From contig RFNX01000418.1 in NCBI GenBank assembly GCA_009926905.1, forward strand, positions 1-7,708: 7,708 nucleotides of DNA, given 5' to 3'. The notes beneath the pieces are model-generated. The model was not told where the DNA came from. It made no database searches and saw only the letters and a list, made by a program, of their open reading frames with translations. Positions 6,030 through 7,708 of this stretch are shown here, in pieces. Within the stretch, counting starts at the first letter, position 1, and each line of letters begins with the position of its first letter. The stretch comes from Flavobacteriales bacterium (GTDB taxonomy: Bacteria > Bacteroidota > Bacteroidia > Flavobacteriales_D > Crocinitomicaceae). A program made the translations under genes and the position numbers.

Positions 6030-7034
6030 TTAACTGAGTTTATCCGAAAGAATTTTGATTTCCATAATTGGTGAAATGCATTCGTACAAAATGTTATAAA
6101 CCGCTGTAAGAATCGGCATTTCGACCTTGTACTTTTTATTCATTTCTGTGAGACATTTCGCGGCATAATAGCCTTCAGCAATCATATTCATCTCTAACTG
6201 AGCTGATTTCACAGAATATCCTTTTCCAATCATAAAACCAAAAGTGCGGTTTCGAGAAAAGTTAGAATAAGCAGTCACTAATAAATCACCTAAATAAGCG
6301 CTTGATTTTGTGTCGCGATGAACTGGACTCACTACATCAATAAAACGCTCGATTTCTTGAATAGCATTTGAAATTAATACCGCTTGAAAATTATCGCCGT
6401 AACCTAAACCTGAGCAAATTCCGGCTGCCAAGGCATAAACGTTTTTCAAAACTGCTGAAATTTCTGTTCCAATTAAATCATCTGAAACAGTAGTTTTAAT
6501 GTATCTACAAGCCAAGTCATTCGCCATATCTTCAGCAATGGATTTGGTACTGCATCCAATCGTTAAATAAGAAAGTCGTTCCATTGCAACTTCTTCAGCA
6601 TGACAGGGTCCACAAATAATTCCGATGTTTTCATAAGGATTTCCAAAGGTTGTATATATAAAATCAGCTGGAATGGAATTGATTTCAGGAACGATTCCTT
6701 TTACAGCAGAAAAAACAATTTTATTTTGGAACAATTCTTTAGAAACGTTTTCGAAAGCTTTCGTTAAAAAAGCCGCAGGAGTGGCCATAATAATTATATC
6801 TGACGAACGAATAACATTCGATAAATTACTATCCAAATCTAATTTATTGACATCAAATTCAACCGATTGCAGGTATTTTGGATTGTGTTTAAATTGACGA
6901 ATGTGTGTAATTGCCTCTTCATTTCGCATCCACCAAGCAACTGAAGTTTGTGAATTACATAGCAATTTCACCAATGCTGTTGCCCAGCTCCCTCCTCCAA
7001 TTACTGCGATTTTTTTCTGATTATTCTCTGACAT
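6030..7034 (-). CDS. gpsA: glycerol-3-phosphate dehydrogenase [NAD(P)+]
   Basis: This 334-residue cytoplasmic enzyme reduces dihydroxyacetone phosphate to sn-glycerol 3-phosphate with NAD(P)H, supplying the backbone for membrane phospholipids. The N-terminal Rossmann half has the nucleotide loop VIGGGSWATAL (11-21), the NPKYLQ segment (51-56), DIIIMATPAAFL (79-90), FSAVKGI (108-114) and GPCHAEEVA (142-150, where the family usually has GPSHAEEVA). The helical half starts with EISAVLKNVYALAAGICSGL (191-210), where Lys197 is the conserved catalytic lysine, then GYGDNFQAVLI (211-221), AYLGDLLVTAYSNFSRNRTFG (246-266) and IAEGYYAAK (285-293). Length is normal for the family. The ATG is supported by a promoter match four bases upstream. 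It diverges from the methionine/cysteine enzyme gene to the right across 112 bases, and the repeat cluster follows its stop codon. Confidence 0.96.
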   Translation of the reverse strand: MSENNQKKIAVIGGGSWATALVKLLCNSQTSVAWWMRNEEAITHIRQFKHNPKYLQSVEFDVNKLDLDSNLSNVIRSSDIIIMATPAAFLTKAFENVSKELFQNKIVFSAVKGIVPEINSIPADFIYTTFGNPYENIGIICGPCHAEEVAMERLSYLTIGCSTKSIAEDMANDLACRYIKTTVSDDLIGTEISAVLKNVYALAAGICSGLGYGDNFQAVLISNAIQEIERFIDVVSPVHRDTKSSAYLGDLLVTAYSNFSRNRTFGFMIGKGYSVKSAQLEMNMIAEGYYAAKCLTEMNKKYKVEMPILTAVYNILYECISPIMEIKILSDKLS

Positions 7035-7038
7035 AAAA

Positions 7039-7046
7039 CAAATATA
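7039..7046 (-). promoter_or_regulatory. -7 promoter element of gpsA
   Basis: The minus strand reads TATATTTG, a TAnnTTTG match ending four bases before the gpsA ATG at 7034, the same close spacing as at feoA. It implies a nearly leaderless message. No convincing -33 box is visible. Confidence 0.5.
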
Positions 7047-7124
7047 ATCAATAAGCTAAATTATTTACTTGTAAGATTCTTGAAACTCAACTTCGAGGCT
7101 TTCCTTTTCGTTCAACTTTTCTAT

Positions 7125-7132
7125 TAATTTTG
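7125..7132 (+). promoter_or_regulatory. -7 promoter element of the cystathionine gamma-synthase type gene
   Basis: The plus strand reads TAATTTTG, a TAnnTTTG match 14 bases before the ATG at 7147. It faces away from the gpsA promoter in the 112-base divergent spacer. No clear -33 box is seen. Confidence 0.5.
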
Positions 7133-7146
7133 CCAAAACAATTTTT

Positions 7147-7708
7147 ATGAAATTCGGTACAAAAGCAATTCACGCAGGAGTTCATCCAGATCCAACAACT
7201 GGAGCGATTATGACCCCCATTTATCAAACGTCAACGTATGTTCAAGATGGAGTTGGGAATCACAAAGGTTATGAATATTCTAGAACACAAAACCCTACGC
7301 GTCACGCTCTTGAAAAAAATATCGCTGCTATCGAAAATGGGAAATACGGTGCTTGCTTTGGTTCAGGTTTGGCTGCTATTGATTGTATCATAAAAATGCT
7401 AAATCCAGGCGACGAAGTTATTTCAACAAACGATTTATACGGTGGTTCTTACCGAATTTTCAAAACAATTTTCGAAAAATACGGCATTAAATTTCATTTT
7501 GTGAACATGCAACATCCTTCTGAAGTGGAAGCGTTGGTGAATGCACATACAAAATTGATTTGGGTAGAAACGCCTACGAATCCAATGATGAACATCGTTG
7601 ATATCGTTGCAATGGCTGCTATTTCTAAGAAAGTTGGAGCAATGTTGGCTGTTGACAATACGTTTGCGACACCTTATTTGCAAAATCCTTTAGATCTTGG
7701 TGCTGATA
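7147..7708 (+). CDS. cystathionine gamma-synthase/lyase type PLP enzyme, 3' end outside window
   Basis: The first 187 residues of a protein that is normally about 380 residues long; the window edge cuts it. It belongs to the Cys/Met metabolism PLP-dependent family (cystathionine gamma-synthase, cystathionine beta- or gamma-lyase, homocysteine synthase). Visible motifs: KAIHAGVHPDPTTGAIMTPI (6-25), YSRTQNPTR (44-52, whose Tyr and Arg bind the PLP phosphate of the neighbouring subunit), FGSGLAAI (71-78), DLYGGSYR (96-103, with the Tyr that stacks on the PLP ring), ETPTNP (141-146) and VDNTFATP (169-176, with the Asp that contacts the PLP ring nitrogen). The catalytic lysine would lie beyond the window. 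The synthase makes cystathionine from an activated homoserine and cysteine in methionine synthesis; the lyases break cystathionine. This fragment does not settle which, so no symbol (metB, metC) is given; a synthase is my first guess. Confidence 0.9.
   Translation, partial: MKFGTKAIHAGVHPDPTTGAIMTPIYQTSTYVQDGVGNHKGYEYSRTQNPTRHALEKNIAAIENGKYGACFGSGLAAIDCIIKMLNPGDEVISTNDLYGGSYRIFKTIFEKYGIKFHFVNMQHPSEVEALVNAHTKLIWVETPTNPMMNIVDIVAMAAISKKVGAMLAVDNTFATPYLQNPLDLGAD

Noticed and set aside
7435..7683. Minus-strand open frame of 82 codons at the right edge
   Set aside because: It is antisense to the PLP enzyme gene whose motifs run through the whole stretch; its Cys/His-rich translation is a by-product of that.
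1..7708. An undescribed defence, mobile or biosynthetic system
   Set aside because: Every substantial frame belongs to a known housekeeping or transport family, with no integrase, transposase, nuclease or toxin-antitoxin pair; the novelty here is limited to the spacer repeats and small-scale details.

Overview
The window looks like chromosomal DNA from a member of the Bacteroidota, probably class Flavobacteriia. The base composition is AT-rich, ribosome binding sites of the Shine-Dalgarno type are missing in front of the genes, and five genes carry a match to the Bacteroidota -7 promoter element TAnnTTTG just upstream. The protein types also fit: two secreted DUF1573 proteins, a FeoA/FeoB iron system with a tiny cysteine-rich partner, and a single-function aspartate kinase. 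Family-level placement (for example near Fluviicola/Crocinitomicaceae) is only a guess.

All genes but the last lie on the minus strand, so they read from right to left. At the right edge a cystathionine gamma-synthase/lyase type gene (plus strand, cut by the window end) diverges from gpsA (glycerol-3-phosphate dehydrogenase, phospholipid precursor synthesis). Downstream of gpsA a 240-base spacer is filled with degenerate copies of a TTGCGAAC-type repeat, including a perfect 19-bp inverted repeat. Next comes an aspartate kinase, the first enzyme of the aspartate family (Lys/Thr/Met) pathway. The gene at the right edge uses products of that pathway for Met/Cys metabolism.

The middle holds a compact metal-transport operon: feoA, feoB, a 49-residue FeoB-associated cysteine-rich membrane protein, and a CorA-type divalent metal transporter. 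The gaps are 21, 29 and 1 bases. The feoA reading frame is broken by one extra base in a five-T run. Removing one T restores a complete 78-residue FeoA, so this is either a real recent mutation or an assembly error.

At the left edge, behind a 108-base spacer, lie two tandem DUF1573 genes separated by 3 bases, each encoding a small protein with a signal peptide. One keeps the family's usual CGCT motif and the other has CICT. I see no mobile element, phage gene, CRISPR array, tRNA or rRNA, and no clear sign of an undescribed system. The items most worth a second look are the feoA frameshift, the repeat-filled spacer, and the feo-corA gene linkage.
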